A stretch of DNA of 64,000 bases from Streptomyces narbonensis (GCF_014649015.1 NZ_BMSF01000001.1:186001-250000), one strand, 5' to 3'. Shown: positions 15,880 to 25,025, counted from the stretch's first letter. Numbers and translations are program-made. Notes: generated from the letters alone by a model not told the origin.

Positions 15880-17418
15880 ATGGGCAGCAGTTCGCACCGG
15901 CGCAGGGCGAGCACCAGGACCAAGGCCGTCGGAGCCGTCGTCGCGGCGGCGATCGTCGGCGGCGTCGCCTTCGCGCTCGGCGGGACCGCGCAGGCCGCCG
16001 CCGTCGGCGCCGCGTACACCCGCACCAGCGCCTGGACCGGCGGCTACACCGGCCAGTACGTCGTCACCAACGAGACGAGCACCGCCCAGTCCGACTGGAC
16101 CCTGGAGTTCGACCTCCCGGCCGGGACGACCATCGGCTCCCTCTGGAACGGCGAGCACACCGTCTCCGGCGGCCACGTCACCGTGAAGCCCGCGAGCTGG
16201 AACAGACAGCTCGGCCCCGGCCAGTCCGTCACCGTCGGCTTCGTGACCTCCGCCGCGGGCACCGCGGGCGACCCGACCGGCTGCCTCATCAACAAGGCCG
16301 CCTGCTCGGCCGGAGGCCCCGCCCCCACCCCCAGCGGCCGCCCCACCGAGCAGCCCACCGCCACCGCCTCCCCCTCGGCGACGGCCACCACGAAGCCCAC
16401 CCCCACCGCCACGGCGACCGCGACGGTGAAGCCGACCCCGACGGCCACCACGAAGCCCACCCCCACCACGGCGCCGACCACCCCCGCCCCGACCCCCACG
16501 GCGACCGCGACCGGCGCCCCCGTCGGAGCCGCCAAGTACGCCCCGTACGTCGACACCTCGCTCTACCCGACGTACGACCTGCTCGCGACCGCCGACGCCA
16601 CCGGCGTGAAGGAGTTCAACCTCGCCTTCATCACCTCCGGCGGCTCCTGCGCCCCGCTCTGGGGAGGGGTCACCGACCTCGCCGGCGACAAGGTCGCGGC
16701 CCAGATCGGCACCCTGCGCGCCAAGGGCGGTGACGTCCGCGTCTCCTTCGGCGGCGCCGCCGGCCACGAGCTGGCGCTGAACTGCTCGTCCTCCTCGGCG
16801 CTCGCCGCCGCCTACGGCAAGGTCATCGACCAGTACAAGCTGACCAAGGTCGACTTCGACGTCGAGGGCGCCGCCCTGCCGGACACCGCCGCCAACACCC
16901 GCCGCTCGCAGGCCATCGCCCAGCTCCAGAAGACCCACCCCGGCCTCAACGTCTCCTTCACCCTGCCCGTCATGCCCGAGGGCCTGACGCAGCCGGGCGT
17001 GGCGCTGCTCGCCGACGCGAAGAAGAACGGGGTCCGCGTCGACGCCGTCAACATCATGGCGATGGATTACGGCCCGGCGTACAGCGCGGACATGGGCACC
17101 TACGCGATCCAGGCCGCGACCGCGACCCAGGCTCAGGTCAAGGGGGTCCTCGGGCTCTCCGACGCGGCCGCCTGGAAGGCCGTCGCCGTCACCCCGATGA
17201 TCGGCGTCAACGACGTCACCAGCGAGATCTTCAAGGTCGACGACGCCACGCAGCTCGTGGACTTCGCGCGGTCGAAGGGGATCGGCTGGCTCTCGATGTG
17301 GTCCTCGACCCGTGACAGGCAGTGCGCGGCCGGCGCCGTGAACCACGCCGACGCGACCTGCTCGTCGATCCTCCAGGCGCCCCTGGCCTTCACCAAGGCC
17401 TTCGCCGCCTACAAGTAG
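15880..17418 (+). CDS. Secreted GH18-family chitinase-like enzyme with CBM2
   Basis: 512 residues. A signal peptide (about 1-38, ending GGTAQAA) precedes a carbohydrate-binding module of family 2 type (about 40-145: AWTGGYTGQYVVTNETSTAQ, SLWNGEHTVSGGHV). A Thr/Pro linker with repeated TKPTPTA units (about 150-215) leads to the catalytic domain. The GH18 signature is present as KVDFDVEG: Asp325, Asp327 and the acid/base Glu329. This is the domain order of Streptomyces exo-type chitinases. It is secreted and acts on chitin or related polymers. Expression control is not evident; I see no DasR box upstream, only a gaacc-N6-ggttc inverted repeat at 15736-15751. Confidence 0.85.
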   Translation: MGSSSHRRRASTRTKAVGAVVAAAIVGGVAFALGGTAQAAAVGAAYTRTSAWTGGYTGQYVVTNETSTAQSDWTLEFDLPAGTTIGSLWNGEHTVSGGHVTVKPASWNRQLGPGQSVTVGFVTSAAGTAGDPTGCLINKAACSAGGPAPTPSGRPTEQPTATASPSATATTKPTPTATATATVKPTPTATTKPTPTTAPTTPAPTPTATATGAPVGAAKYAPYVDTSLYPTYDLLATADATGVKEFNLAFITSGGSCAPLWGGVTDLAGDKVAAQIGTLRAKGGDVRVSFGGAAGHELALNCSSSSALAAAYGKVIDQYKLTKVDFDVEGAALPDTAANTRRSQAIAQLQKTHPGLNVSFTLPVMPEGLTQPGVALLADAKKNGVRVDAVNIMAMDYGPAYSADMGTYAIQAATATQAQVKGVLGLSDAAAWKAVAVTPMIGVNDVTSEIFKVDDATQLVDFARSKGIGWLSMWSSTRDRQCAAGAVNHADATCSSILQAPLAFTKAFAAYK

Positions 17419-17444
17419 GCCGCTCACCCCAGTCCCCCCACAGC

Positions 17445-17485
17445 GCGCGCCCCGGCCGAGACACCCCACCCCGGCCGGGGCGCGC
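17445..17485. terminator. Intrinsic terminator after GH18 gene
   Basis: A 13-bp perfect stem, gcgcgccccggcc at 17445-17457 with its complement at 17473-17485, closes a 15-nt loop just after the GH18 stop codon. Confidence 0.8.
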
Positions 17486-17630
17486 TTCCCCGTCCGGCCT
17501 GCCCCTTCACCGCACCCCGCATCGCACCGCCCACGATGTGCCGGCCGCACGCACCAGTCCCCACCCCCGTGTCGTCGAACGTCTTCGACGACTCCCGGAC
17601 CTTGACCGTGTTCTGACCCCGACTCAATAG

Positions 17631-17644
17631 TGGGAGCGCTCCCA
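17631..17644. promoter_or_regulatory. CebR operator
   Basis: TGGGAGCGCTCCCA is an exact match to the 14-bp palindrome bound by CebR, the cello-oligosaccharide-responsive LacI-family repressor of Streptomyces cellulose genes. It sits 22 bases before the xyloglucanase ATG. A weak -35-like TTGACC is at 17602-17607. Repression in the absence of cellobiose-type inducers is the expected mode. Confidence 0.92.
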
Positions 17645-17666
17645 TTCAATCTTCGACGGGATACCC

Positions 17667-20324
17667 ATGCGCAGAACACGCCACCTCCTCGCGGGGCTCG
17701 CCCTCACCGCGGGCCTCCTCGCGGGAGCGGTCCCCGCGACCGCGGCCCCGGCGACGCCCGTATCCACGGCCGCGGCGGCACCTTCGTACACCTGGAAGAA
17801 CGTCCGCATCGACGGCGGCGGCTTCGTTCCCGGCATCGTCTTCAACCGGGCCGAGAAAGACCTCGTCTACGCCCGCACCGACATCGGTGGCGTCTACCGC
17901 TGGAACCAGTCCACCACCTCCTGGACCCCGCTCCTCGACTCCGTCGACTGGGACCACTGGGGCCACACCGGAGTCGTCGGCCTCGCTTCCGACACCGTCG
18001 ACCCGGACCGGGTGTACGCGGCGGTCGGCACGTACACGAACGACTGGGACCCCGGAAACGGCGCCGTCCTCCGCTCCGCCGACCGGGGCGCCACCTGGCA
18101 GCGCGCCGACCTCCCCTTCAAGCTCGGCGGCAACATGCCGGGCCGCGGCATGGGCGAACGCCTCGCCGTCGACCCGCACAAGAACAGCGTCCTCTACCTC
18201 GGCGCCCCCAGCGGCAACGGCCTGTGGCGCTCCACCGACTCCGGCGCCACCTGGGCGAAGGTCACCTCCTTCACCAACCCGGGCAACCACCAGCAGGACC
18301 CCACCGACACGAGCGGCTACAACTCCGACGAACAGGGCATCGTCTGGGTCACCTTCGACGAGTCCACGGGCACCCCCGGCACGGCGACCGGCACGATCTA
18401 CGTCGGCGTGGGCGACAAGGAGAACGCCGTCTACCGCTCCACCGACGCCGGCGCCACCTGGACCCGCCTCCCCGGCCAGCCCACCGGCTACCTCGCGCAC
18501 AAGGGCGTCCTCGACGCCGAGAACGGCCACCTCTACCTCGCGTACAGCGACACGGCCGGTCCGTACGACGGCGGCAAGGGACAGGTCTGGCGGTACGCCA
18601 CCGCCACCGGCGAGTGGAAGAACATCAGCCCCGTCGCCGAGGCCGACACCTTCCACGGCTTCAGCGGCCTCACCGTCGACCGGCAGAAGCCCGGCACGGT
18701 CATGGTCTCCGCCTACAGCGCCTGGTGGCCGGACACCCAGATCTTCCGCTCCACCGACTCCGGCTCCACCTGGACCAAGGCCTGGGACTACACGGCATAC
18801 CCCACCCGCGCCAACCGCTACACGATGGACGTCTCCTCCGCGCCCTGGCTCACCTGGGGCGCCAGTCCCACCGCGCCCGAACAGACCCCGAAACTCGGCT
18901 GGATGACCGAGGCCCTGGAGATCGACCCCTTCGACTCGAACCGCATGATGTACGGCACCGGGGCCACGATCTACGGCACCACCGAGCTCGCCAAGTGGGA
19001 CACGGGCACGAACTTCACCATCCGCCCCATGGTGAAGGGACTTGAGGAGACCGCGGTCCTGGACCTCGCCTCGCCGCCCTCCGGCGCCCCGCTGATCAGC
19101 GCCCTCGGCGACATCGGCGGCTTCCGGCACACGGACCTCACCAAGGTCCCCTCGATGATGTTCACCGGCCCCAACTTCACCTCCACCACCAGCGTCGACT
19201 TCGCGGAGACCAAGCCGGACACCGTCGTGCGGGCCGGCCACCTCGACGGCGGCCCCCGCGTCGCCTTCTCCACCGACAACGGCGCCAACTGGTCCGCCGG
19301 ACAGGAGCCCGCGGGCGTCACCGGCGGTGGCACCGTCGCCGTCTCCGCCGACGGCAGCCGCTTCGTCTGGAGCCCGGACGGCACCGGAGTCCACACCGGT
19401 ACCGGAGGCGCCTGGACCGCCTCCACCGGCATCCCCGCCGGCGCCACGGTCGAGTCCGACCGCGTCGACCCGAAGACCTTCTACGGCTTCAAGGACGGCA
19501 CCTTCTACGCCAGCACGGACGGCGGCGCGACCTTCACCGCCCGCGCCGGCGGCCTCCCCGCCAAGGGCAACGCCCGCTTCAAGGCCGTCCCCGGCAAGAA
19601 GGGCGACATCTGGTTCGCCGGCGGCGCCGCCGACTCCACGTACGGCCTCTGGCGCTCCACCGACGGCGGCGCCGGCTTCACCCGCGTCTCCGGCGTCGAG
19701 CAGGCCGACACCGTCGGCTTCGGCAAGGCCGCCCCCGGAGCGTCCTACCCCACGCTCTACACCAGCGCGAAGATCGGCGGCGTCCGCGGCATCTTCCGCT
19801 CCACCGACGCGGGCGCGAGCTGGGTCCGGATCAACGACGACGCCCACCAGTGGGGCTGGACCGGCGGTGCGATCACCGGCGACCCCCGGGTCTACGGCCG
19901 CGTGTACGTCTCCACCAACGGCCGCGGCATCATCTACGGCGACACGGCGGAGACCGGCGGCGGAGACGGCGGCACCGACCCCACGGACCCGCCCGCCCCC
20001 ACCGGCGCCTGCAAGGTCGCCTACAAGGTCACCAACCAGTGGCAGGGCGGCTTCCAGGCCGACGTCACCCTGACCAACACCTCCACCACCGCCTGGACTG
20101 GCTGGGCCCTCGGCTGGGAGTACCCCGCCGGGCAGCGGATCGGCCAGATGTGGAACGCGGCCCCGACCCAGTCCGGCACCACCGTCACCGCCCGGAACGC
20201 CGGCTGGAACGGCACCGTCGCCGCCGGCGCCTCAGCCTCCTTCGGCTTCACCGGCGCCTGGACCGGCACCAACCCCGTACCCGCCGCCTTCACCCTCGGA
20301 GGTGCGACGTGCTCCGTCGCCTGA
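17667..20324 (+). CDS. Secreted GH74 xyloglucanase with CBM2
   Basis: 885 residues. The signal peptide is about 1-27. The two seven-bladed propellers of GH74 show many SxDxGxTW-type repeats (STDSGATWAKV, STDAGATWTRL, STDSGSTWTKA). The catalytic Asp pair is visible as Asp72 (YARTDIGGVYRW) and Asp482 (SALGDIGGFRHTD), almost the same spacing and numbering as in characterised GH74 enzymes. After a Gly/Asp/Pro linker (about 765-783) a CBM2 begins at GACKVAYKVTNQWQGGFQAD. It cleaves xyloglucan backbones outside the cell. The CebR box upstream ties it to cellulose-degradation control. Its 3' end overlaps a small secreted-peptide ORF. Confidence 0.93.
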   Translation: MRRTRHLLAGLALTAGLLAGAVPATAAPATPVSTAAAAPSYTWKNVRIDGGGFVPGIVFNRAEKDLVYARTDIGGVYRWNQSTTSWTPLLDSVDWDHWGHTGVVGLASDTVDPDRVYAAVGTYTNDWDPGNGAVLRSADRGATWQRADLPFKLGGNMPGRGMGERLAVDPHKNSVLYLGAPSGNGLWRSTDSGATWAKVTSFTNPGNHQQDPTDTSGYNSDEQGIVWVTFDESTGTPGTATGTIYVGVGDKENAVYRSTDAGATWTRLPGQPTGYLAHKGVLDAENGHLYLAYSDTAGPYDGGKGQVWRYATATGEWKNISPVAEADTFHGFSGLTVDRQKPGTVMVSAYSAWWPDTQIFRSTDSGSTWTKAWDYTAYPTRANRYTMDVSSAPWLTWGASPTAPEQTPKLGWMTEALEIDPFDSNRMMYGTGATIYGTTELAKWDTGTNFTIRPMVKGLEETAVLDLASPPSGAPLISALGDIGGFRHTDLTKVPSMMFTGPNFTSTTSVDFAETKPDTVVRAGHLDGGPRVAFSTDNGANWSAGQEPAGVTGGGTVAVSADGSRFVWSPDGTGVHTGTGGAWTASTGIPAGATVESDRVDPKTFYGFKDGTFYASTDGGATFTARAGGLPAKGNARFKAVPGKKGDIWFAGGAADSTYGLWRSTDGGAGFTRVSGVEQADTVGFGKAAPGASYPTLYTSAKIGGVRGIFRSTDAGASWVRINDDAHQWGWTGGAITGDPRVYGRVYVSTNGRGIIYGDTAETGGGDGGTDPTDPPAPTGACKVAYKVTNQWQGGFQADVTLTNTSTTAWTGWALGWEYPAGQRIGQMWNAAPTQSGTTVTARNAGWNGTVAAGASASFGFTGAWTGTNPVPAAFTLGGATCSVA

Positions 20325-20416
20325 TCGCCGCGGGCGCGGTCCTCGCCACCACACCCGCGACCGCCGCCGACACCCCACAGGCCTGGAACGCCACGGTGAC
20401 CCAGACCTGCTCCTAG
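20309..20416 (+). CDS. 35-aa secreted peptide ORF overlapping the GH74 gene
   Basis: GTG at 20309 follows a perfect GGAGG at about 20298-20302 and overlaps the end of the xyloglucanase gene by 16 nt in another frame. The product starts MLRRLIAAGAVLATTPATAA, a textbook signal peptide, then leaves only about 15 residues (DTPQAWNATVTQTCS) before TAG. A terminator begins 6 bases later, so the ORF is the last cistron of the transcript. It may be a genuine small secreted peptide or the truncated start of a lost secreted enzyme gene. I do not recognise the mature part. Confidence 0.5.
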   Translation: MLRRLIAAGAVLATTPATAADTPQAWNATVTQTCS

Positions 20417-20421
20417 ATACG

Positions 20422-20463
20422 AGAAAGGCCCCGATCCGCGTCTCCGCGAATCGGGGCCTCTCC
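20422..20463. terminator. Strong bidirectional-looking terminator
   Basis: aaaggccccgatccgcg pairs with cgcgaatcggggcctct around a short loop with one mismatch. It separates the GH74/peptide transcript from the opposing tRNA-His and ornA. Confidence 0.85.
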
Positions 20464-20471
20464 CTTGAAAG

Positions 20472-20545
20472 GGTGAGTAACGGGACTCGAACCCGCGACA
20501 TCCTGGACCACAACCAGGTGCTCTACCATCTGAGCTATACCCACC
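20472..20545 (-). tRNA. tRNA-His (GTG)
   Basis: Minus-strand cloverleaf: acceptor gtgggta pairs with tactcac, the D arm is tagctcagatggtagagc, the anticodon loop is ttGTGgt in a cctgg/ccagg stem, and the T loop is ggttcgagtcc. The extra 5' G (20545) and the C discriminator typical of tRNA-His are present. Confidence 0.95.
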
Positions 20546-20656
20546 ACGACCGGTTCTCGGGGGCTTCCCCGACCGGCCGAGAAGAAGTCTACAGGGTTCT
20601 GAGGGGTGCTCGCGCCCACGTTTTCCGGAGGGGGTCCCGAGGGCGCGAGCGGGCGG

Positions 20657-21259
20657 TCATTCGGCCGGTACGACGTGCTTGGCGGCGATCCGCTTCGCGG
20701 TCTCCGAGTCGGGGCCGGGCTGCGCGACGAAGACCGCCTCGCGGTAGTAGCGCAGTTCCGCGATGGACTCGCGGATATCGGCGAGCGCCCGGTGGTTGCC
20801 GTTCTTCTCCGGACTGTTGAAGTACGCCCTCGGGTACCAGCGGCGAGCCAGCTCCTTGACCGAGGAGACATCGACGATCCGGTAGTGCAGGTGGCCCTCC
20901 AGGGCAGGCATGTCCCGGGCGAGGAAGCCGCGGTCCGTTGAGACCGAGTTCCCGCACAGCGGCGCCTTGCCGGCCTCCTTGACGTGCTCGCGGATGTACG
21001 CGAGGACCTGGGCCTCCGCGTCGGCGAGCGTGGTGCCGCCGGCGAGCTCGTCGAGGAGCCCCGAGGCCGTGTGCATCTGGCGCACGATCTCCGGCATGGT
21101 CTCCAGTGCCGCGTCCGGCGGGCGGATCACGATGTCCACCCCGTCGCCGAGCACGTTCAGTTCCGAGTCGGTGACCAGTGCGGCCACCTCGATGAGTGCG
21201 TCGTCCGTCAGCGAGAGCCCGGTCATCTCGCAGTCGATCCACACCATGCGATCGTTCAT
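20657..21259 (-). CDS. orn: Oligoribonuclease
   Basis: 200 residues. DEDDh 3'-5' exoribonuclease degrading 2-5-nt RNAs and the linear dinucleotide pGpG from c-di-GMP turnover. Exo I has Asp and Glu in [10 protein letters not shown], Exo II is in [16 protein letters not shown], and Exo III has the catalytic His and Asp in [12 protein letters not shown]. Length and ends match bacterial Orn. It lies directly downstream of adpA on the same strand, the arrangement known from S. coelicolor and S. griseus, where ornA is needed for normal growth and sporulation. A strong hairpin between the genes suggests it also has its own promoter. Confidence 0.95.
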   Translation of the reverse strand: MNDRMVWIDCEMTGLSLTDDALIEVAALVTDSELNVLGDGVDIVIRPPDAALETMPEIVRQMHTASGLLDELAGGTTLADAEAQVLAYIREHVKEAGKAPLCGNSVSTDRGFLARDMPALEGHLHYRIVDVSSVKELARRWYPRAYFNSPEKNGNHRALADIRESIAELRYYREAVFVAQPGPDSETAKRIAAKHVVPAE

Positions 21260-21326
21260 GCGTCCACCTTAGGGGGTGTCTTGCCGATCAGGCCGGGCTC
21301 GCGGGGTCCGGCACCCGCGAGACGGC

Positions 21327-21365
21327 CGACGGGCGCCCGGGGGAGGTGTCCCCGGGCGCCCGTCG
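21327..21365. terminator. Terminator between adpA and orn
   Basis: A perfect 16-bp stem (cgacgggcgcccgggg at 21327-21342 with its complement at 21350-21365) and a 7-nt loop lie just after the adpA stop. It would end most adpA transcripts or attenuate read-through into orn. Confidence 0.85.
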
Positions 21366-21403
21366 TTCCTGCGGTGCGCCGCTTGTGGCCGCGCTGGTCG
21401 GTG

Positions 21404-22570
21404 TTACGGCGCGCTGCGCTGGCCCGGCAGGGAGGGGCGGCCGGGAGCGTAGACGTCCATGTGCGGCCTCCCCGCCTCAAGCGGGGAGGCCGGGCGCCGC
21501 ATGCCCGCGGCGACCTGGACGGGCACCTGGTCGAGCACCGCCGTGGCGGACTCGCCCTGTGGCCGCCTGGCCCGGTACGCCGCCCGGTAGGCGGCCGGCG
21601 AGGATCCGAGCTGGCGCCGGAAGTGGCCGCGCAGCGCCACCGGCGACCGGAAGCCGCACCTGCCCGCGACCTCGTCGACCGAGTAGTCGGAGGTCTCGAG
21701 CAGCCGCTGCGCCTGGAGCACCCGCTGCGTGATCAGCCACTGGAGCGGGGCGGAGCCCGTCAGCGAGCGGAACCGGCGGTCGAAGGTCCGCCGTGACATG
21801 TACGCGCGCGCGGCCAGGGTCTCCACGTCGAACTGCTCGTGGAGGTGCTCCAGCGCCCAGGCGACGACCTCGGCCAGCGGGTCGGCGCCGATCTCCTCTG
21901 GTAAAGACCTGTCGAGGTAGCGCTCCTGACCGCCGCTGCGCCGCGGCGGGACGACCAGCCGGCGCGCCAGCGCGCCCGCGGCCTCGGTGCCGTGGTCGGT
22001 CCGCACGATGTGCAGACACAGATCGATTCCGGCCGCGGTGCCGGCGGAGGTGAGGACGTCACCGTCGTCGACGAAGAGCTCCCGCGGGTCCACGTGGACC
22101 GACGGATAGCGCTTCGCGAGCGTCGGCGCGTACATCCAGTGCGTCGTCGCCGGGCGCCCGTCGAGCAGGCCCGCGGCGGCGAGGACGAAGGCCCCGGTGC
22201 ACAGGCCGACGATCCGCGCGCCCTCCTCGTGGGCGCGGCGCAGCGCTTCGAGCGCCTCCGGCGGCGGCGGCGAGGTGATCGACCGCCAGGCCGGCACCAC
22301 GACGGTGCCCGCGCGGCCGATGGCCTCCAGGCCGTATGGCGCGGTGAGTTCGAGTCCGCCGGTGGTACGCAGCGGTCCGTCCTCGCCGGCGCAGACGAGC
22401 AGCCGGTAGCGGGGCACGCCCGCGTCCTGCCGGTCGATGCCGAAAACGGAGAGCGGGATGGAGCTCTCGAAGATGGGGCCGCCGCTGAACAGCAGCACCG
22501 CGACGACTTCGCGGCGGCGGCGTCCGGACAGCTTCCGTGCGACCTCCGTTACGGCGGAGTCCTGGCTCAT
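21404..22570 (-). CDS. adpA: AdpA (BldH), AraC-family central developmental regulator
   Basis: 388 residues. The N-terminal DJ-1/PfpI-type dimerisation domain (about 20-190: VVAVLLFSGGPIFESSIPLS, IVGLCTGAFVLAAAGLLDGR) is followed by a C-terminal AraC DNA-binding domain with two helix-turn-helix units (about 240-330: VETLAARAYMSRRTFDRRF, VDEVAGRCGFRSPVALRGHF). This matches AdpA, which activates morphological differentiation and secondary metabolism in Streptomyces. The linker between domains carries the conserved TTA leucine codon read by the bldA tRNA. About 400 non-coding bases upstream fit the long regulatory region known for this gene. Gene order with orn supports the assignment. Confidence 0.96.
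   Translation of the reverse strand: MSQDSAVTEVARKLSGRRRREVVAVLLFSGGPIFESSIPLSVFGIDRQDAGVPRYRLLVCAGEDGPLRTTGGLELTAPYGLEAIGRAGTVVVPAWRSITSPPPPEALEALRRAHEEGARIVGLCTGAFVLAAAGLLDGRPATTHWMYAPTLAKRYPSVHVDPRELFVDDGDVLTSAGTAAGIDLCLHIVRTDHGTEAAGALARRLVVPPRRSGGQERYLDRSLPEEIGADPLAEVVAWALEHLHEQFDVETLAARAYMSRRTFDRRFRSLTGSAPLQWLITQRVLQAQRLLETSDYSVDEVAGRCGFRSPVALRGHFRRQLGSSPAAYRAAYRARRPQGESATAVLDQVPVQVAAGMRRPASPLEAGRPHMDVYAPGRPSLPGQRSAP
21902..21904 (-). promoter_or_regulatory. bldA-dependent TTA codon of adpA
   Basis: Codon 223 of adpA is TTA (Leu in RSLPEEIG), between the two domains. TTA is very rare in Streptomyces and is read only by the developmentally controlled bldA tRNA-Leu, so it gates AdpA synthesis. 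Confidence 0.93.
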
Positions 22571-22979
22571 GACGCTAAGCCCCCCTCGGTGTTCGCGTCT
22601 CCCTGGTCGTGTCGCTCCTGCACGTTTCCCCTCGGTTTTGCACGAGACCCCAGTCTTCGGTACCCATGATCGAATCTACTGTGTCCCATGGCGCCGGCGT
22701 GACAAGTTCTCCATCCGGTGGATTGTCGACAAGGCCACTTGGCGCGAAGCGATCGATCGCGAAGCGTTCCACCTGACGGCCGCCAGGGGAAGGGGCGGCG
22801 CCGCGAAGGCCCGGTGAGTGTGGGGTACGGGGCCGTGTGCCGGGGTTCCGGGGGTCGTCGGCGCCGGGGTTGGCCAACCGTTCCGCCAAGGACTCGCCGG
22901 GGAATGGAAGTTGGCTGAAAACGTATGGGCTCGGGTGTGCGAACCTGTCAACTCGAAGGGGGTCCGGTACGTCCCGGGC
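22571..22979. other. Long adpA upstream region
   Basis: About 409 bases with no convincing gene between adpA and the next minus-strand gene. Base composition is less GC-extreme near 22650-22760 (for example tgatcgaatctactgtg), as expected for a promoter and leader region. I did not find a clear palindrome to name. Confidence 0.6.
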
Positions 22980-23366
22980 TCAGTTCCGGCGCCTGGTTCG
23001 TACCGTTTCGGCCCGTAGTCCGCGCTCCGAGCGCCGCAGCAGCACCCGGCAGACCGCCGTCACCGTGACGAGCCCCAGTGCGGTTCCGGCGGCCCCGCCG
23101 AGCGAGGTGCCGTAGACGACGAGCACGACGGGGACGAGGACACAGCAGAAGGCCGCCCACCGGACGACGTCGTCGGCCGGGTCCACGGTTCCGGCCCCGC
23201 CCGCCCCCCACTCCCGGTCCGGGCCCGCGGCGGCGGGCGCGGAGGCACGCGTGGAGGCGCCCGCGGGGGTGGCGGGTGCCCGGCGGCGGCCGCGCGGCGA
23301 GCCGAGCGCGGCGGCGGGGGCGGAACGGGTGGAGGTCTGGCCGGCGGCGGTCGATGGTGCGGGCAC
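22980..23366 (-). CDS. Small membrane protein of unknown function
   Basis: 128 residues from GTG 23366 with AGGGAG about 8 bases upstream. The first ~65 residues are Ala/Pro/Arg-rich and probably disordered. Two adjacent hydrophobic segments follow (WAAFCCVLVPVVLVVYGTSL and AAGTALGLVTVTAVCRVLL), then a basic tail (RRSERGLRAETVRTRRRN). The topology fits a small two-pass inner-membrane protein. It lies upstream of adpA on the same strand and divergent from the stress-protein gene. Larger overlapping frames run antisense to that gene and were rejected. Confidence 0.6.
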   Translation of the reverse strand: MPAPSTAAGQTSTRSAPAAALGSPRGRRRAPATPAGASTRASAPAAAGPDREWGAGGAGTVDPADDVVRWAAFCCVLVPVVLVVYGTSLGGAAGTALGLVTVTAVCRVLLRRSERGLRAETVRTRRRN

Positions 23367-23708
23367 GGGCGGTCTCCCTGCGACGGTGGGCTGGACCTGT
23401 GGGAACGAGGAGCGGAACCTTCCGGTCACTGTGTGTGGCGTCCGTTTGGCCCCCGTACGGACGCCTGTAGGGCACAACCGGCATTGCCAGATCGCGAACC
23501 CCTCGGGCATGCTCCCTGGAACGCCGCGCGCAGCGGGGCGTACGCCGGGGAGTGGCACGGCGGGCTCTGGGCAGGAGAGGAGTGTCGCCGTACCCTTGGG
23601 GGTATGGGCTTGGGAAGATGATTCCCGGACACAGCTCCGCCGCCACCCGTTGTTCCGTCCCCCCTTTCCCCGTCCCTTCCCACGAGGACTCTCTTCGCCG
23701 AGACACCG
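23367..23708. other. Divergent intergenic region
   Basis: About 342 bases between the small membrane protein gene and the universal stress protein gene, holding both promoters. I see no repeat, RNA or operator I can name. Confidence 0.55.
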
Positions 23709-24230
23709 ATGGCCGGTCACGAATTCCCCGAACCCGCGGACCGCAAGCGCGTCGCCGACTCCACGGTCGACCCTCTCGCGGTAGAACAGCCACGCCACGC
23801 CTGCGACCCGGCCTTCCGGCACGGGGTGGTCGTCGGCTTCGACGGCTCCATGTCCAGTGAGCGAGCCCTCGCGTACGCCATCGGCATGGCCCGCCGCTCC
23901 GGCTCCGGCCTGATCATCGTGCACGTGGCCAACAGGCTGCCCACCACGGTGTGGGCCGGCTGCGAGCCGCCGGTCTTCGTCGACGTGCCGGATCACCGCA
24001 CCGAGGTCCTCGGCCTCGAGCTGGCCTGCGCCGAGCACCTCTCCGAGGTGCCGTGGATCCTCGTCGAGCGAGGCGGCGACATCTGCCACGAGCTGGAGGA
24101 GGTCGGCCGCGAGTACTCGGCCGACGCGATCGTGGTCGGCTCCACGCACGGGATCGTCGGCCGGATCTTCGGTTCGGTCGCCGGCCGCCTCGCGCGCCGC
24201 GCCCAGAGGCCCGTGATCGTCATCCCGTAG
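23709..24230 (+). CDS. Universal stress protein (UspA family)
   Basis: 173 residues. A ~40-residue N-terminal extension precedes a single Usp domain. VVVGFDGSMSSERALAYAIG is the first strand and phosphate-contact region. The nucleotide-binding motif is GSTHGIVGRIFGSVAGRLAR, close to the G2xG9G(S/T) signature of ATP-binding Usp proteins, and the domain ends PVIVIP. These are cytosolic stress-response proteins of varied role. No operon partner is evident. Confidence 0.88.
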   Translation: MAGHEFPEPADRKRVADSTVDPLAVEQPRHACDPAFRHGVVVGFDGSMSSERALAYAIGMARRSGSGLIIVHVANRLPTTVWAGCEPPVFVDVPDHRTEVLGLELACAEHLSEVPWILVERGGDICHELEEVGREYSADAIVVGSTHGIVGRIFGSVAGRLARRAQRPVIVIP

Positions 24231-24406
24231 GGCTCCGCTCCCGCCCTCGTACACGGACCCGTTCCGGCGCTCCACTCCCCAACTGGCGTTGTCCGGCCAT
24301 AATTTCGGCCTTCCTCAGGTGAATTGTGTGCTTGTGAAGGGTAGATAAGGCTCACCGGATCACAGCAGCTCACGCAGCTCGACTGCTCTCCTGAAGGGAG
24401 CCCGCC

Positions 24407-24967
24407 GTGGACAACGAAGTCGCCGCGGGGAACAGCACCTCCACTCTCGGCAACCTGGCCCTCGGACTGACCCTGCTGGCCTTCGGGCTGGGCGGGACGG
24501 GTGTCATCGACAACGTCGCGGCAGCGGATGCCGCAGGCCTCGCCACCTGGGTCGGCGGGGTGACGCTCTTCCTCGTCGGACTGCTCGCCCTGCGCGCCGG
24601 CAGCACCGGTGAGGGCACGGCGTACGCGGCGCTCGGCGCCTTCTGGTTCACCTGGGGGACCGCCGTGGGCGGCGGGGCCTCGGCGGACGCCGTGGCGCTC
24701 TTCATGCTCCTGTGGGCGCTCCTCGCGCTCACGCTGACCATGGCCGCGTCGGGCAGCGGTCTGTTCGGACAGGGCGTGTACGGGCTGCTCTTCGTCGCAC
24801 TGCTGCTCATCGGCATCGGCACGCTGGTCGACAACGGCGGTCTGGCGAAGGCGGGCGGCTGGGTCGCGGCCGTCGGCGGGCTCCTCGCCTGGTACGGCGC
24901 CACGGCCGCGGTGGCGGGCTGGCCGACGGCGCTCCGGCGCACGGCGAGCGCTCCGGCCGCGGGGTGA
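24407..24967 (+). CDS. GPR1/FUN34/YaaH-family (SatP-like) acetate/succinate transporter
   Basis: 186 residues with six hydrophobic segments. It contains the family start NLALGLTLLAFGLGGTGVI, plus FLVGLLALRAGSTGEGTAYA and FWFTWGTAVGGG. The segment after strand one differs slightly from the NPAPLGL motif of characterised SatP/AcpA proteins, so the substrate is uncertain, but acetate or a related short carboxylate is expected. ATG 24407 follows GAAGGGAG. It is monocistronic, with its own terminator. Confidence 0.75.
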   Translation: MDNEVAAGNSTSTLGNLALGLTLLAFGLGGTGVIDNVAAADAAGLATWVGGVTLFLVGLLALRAGSTGEGTAYAALGAFWFTWGTAVGGGASADAVALFMLLWALLALTLTMAASGSGLFGQGVYGLLFVALLLIGIGTLVDNGGLAKAGGWVAAVGGLLAWYGATAAVAGWPTALRRTASAPAAG

Positions 24968-24981
24968 CGACGGGGTAAGTG

Positions 24982-25025
24982 AAAGAGGTCCCTGCCGCAC
25001 CTGGGTGTGCGGCGGGGACCTCTTT
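24982..25025. terminator. Terminator between transporter and glmS
   Basis: aaagaggtccc and ggggacctcttt form the outer stem and tgccgcac/gtgcggc the inner one, ending in a short T run on either strand. It serves both convergent genes. Confidence 0.9.
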
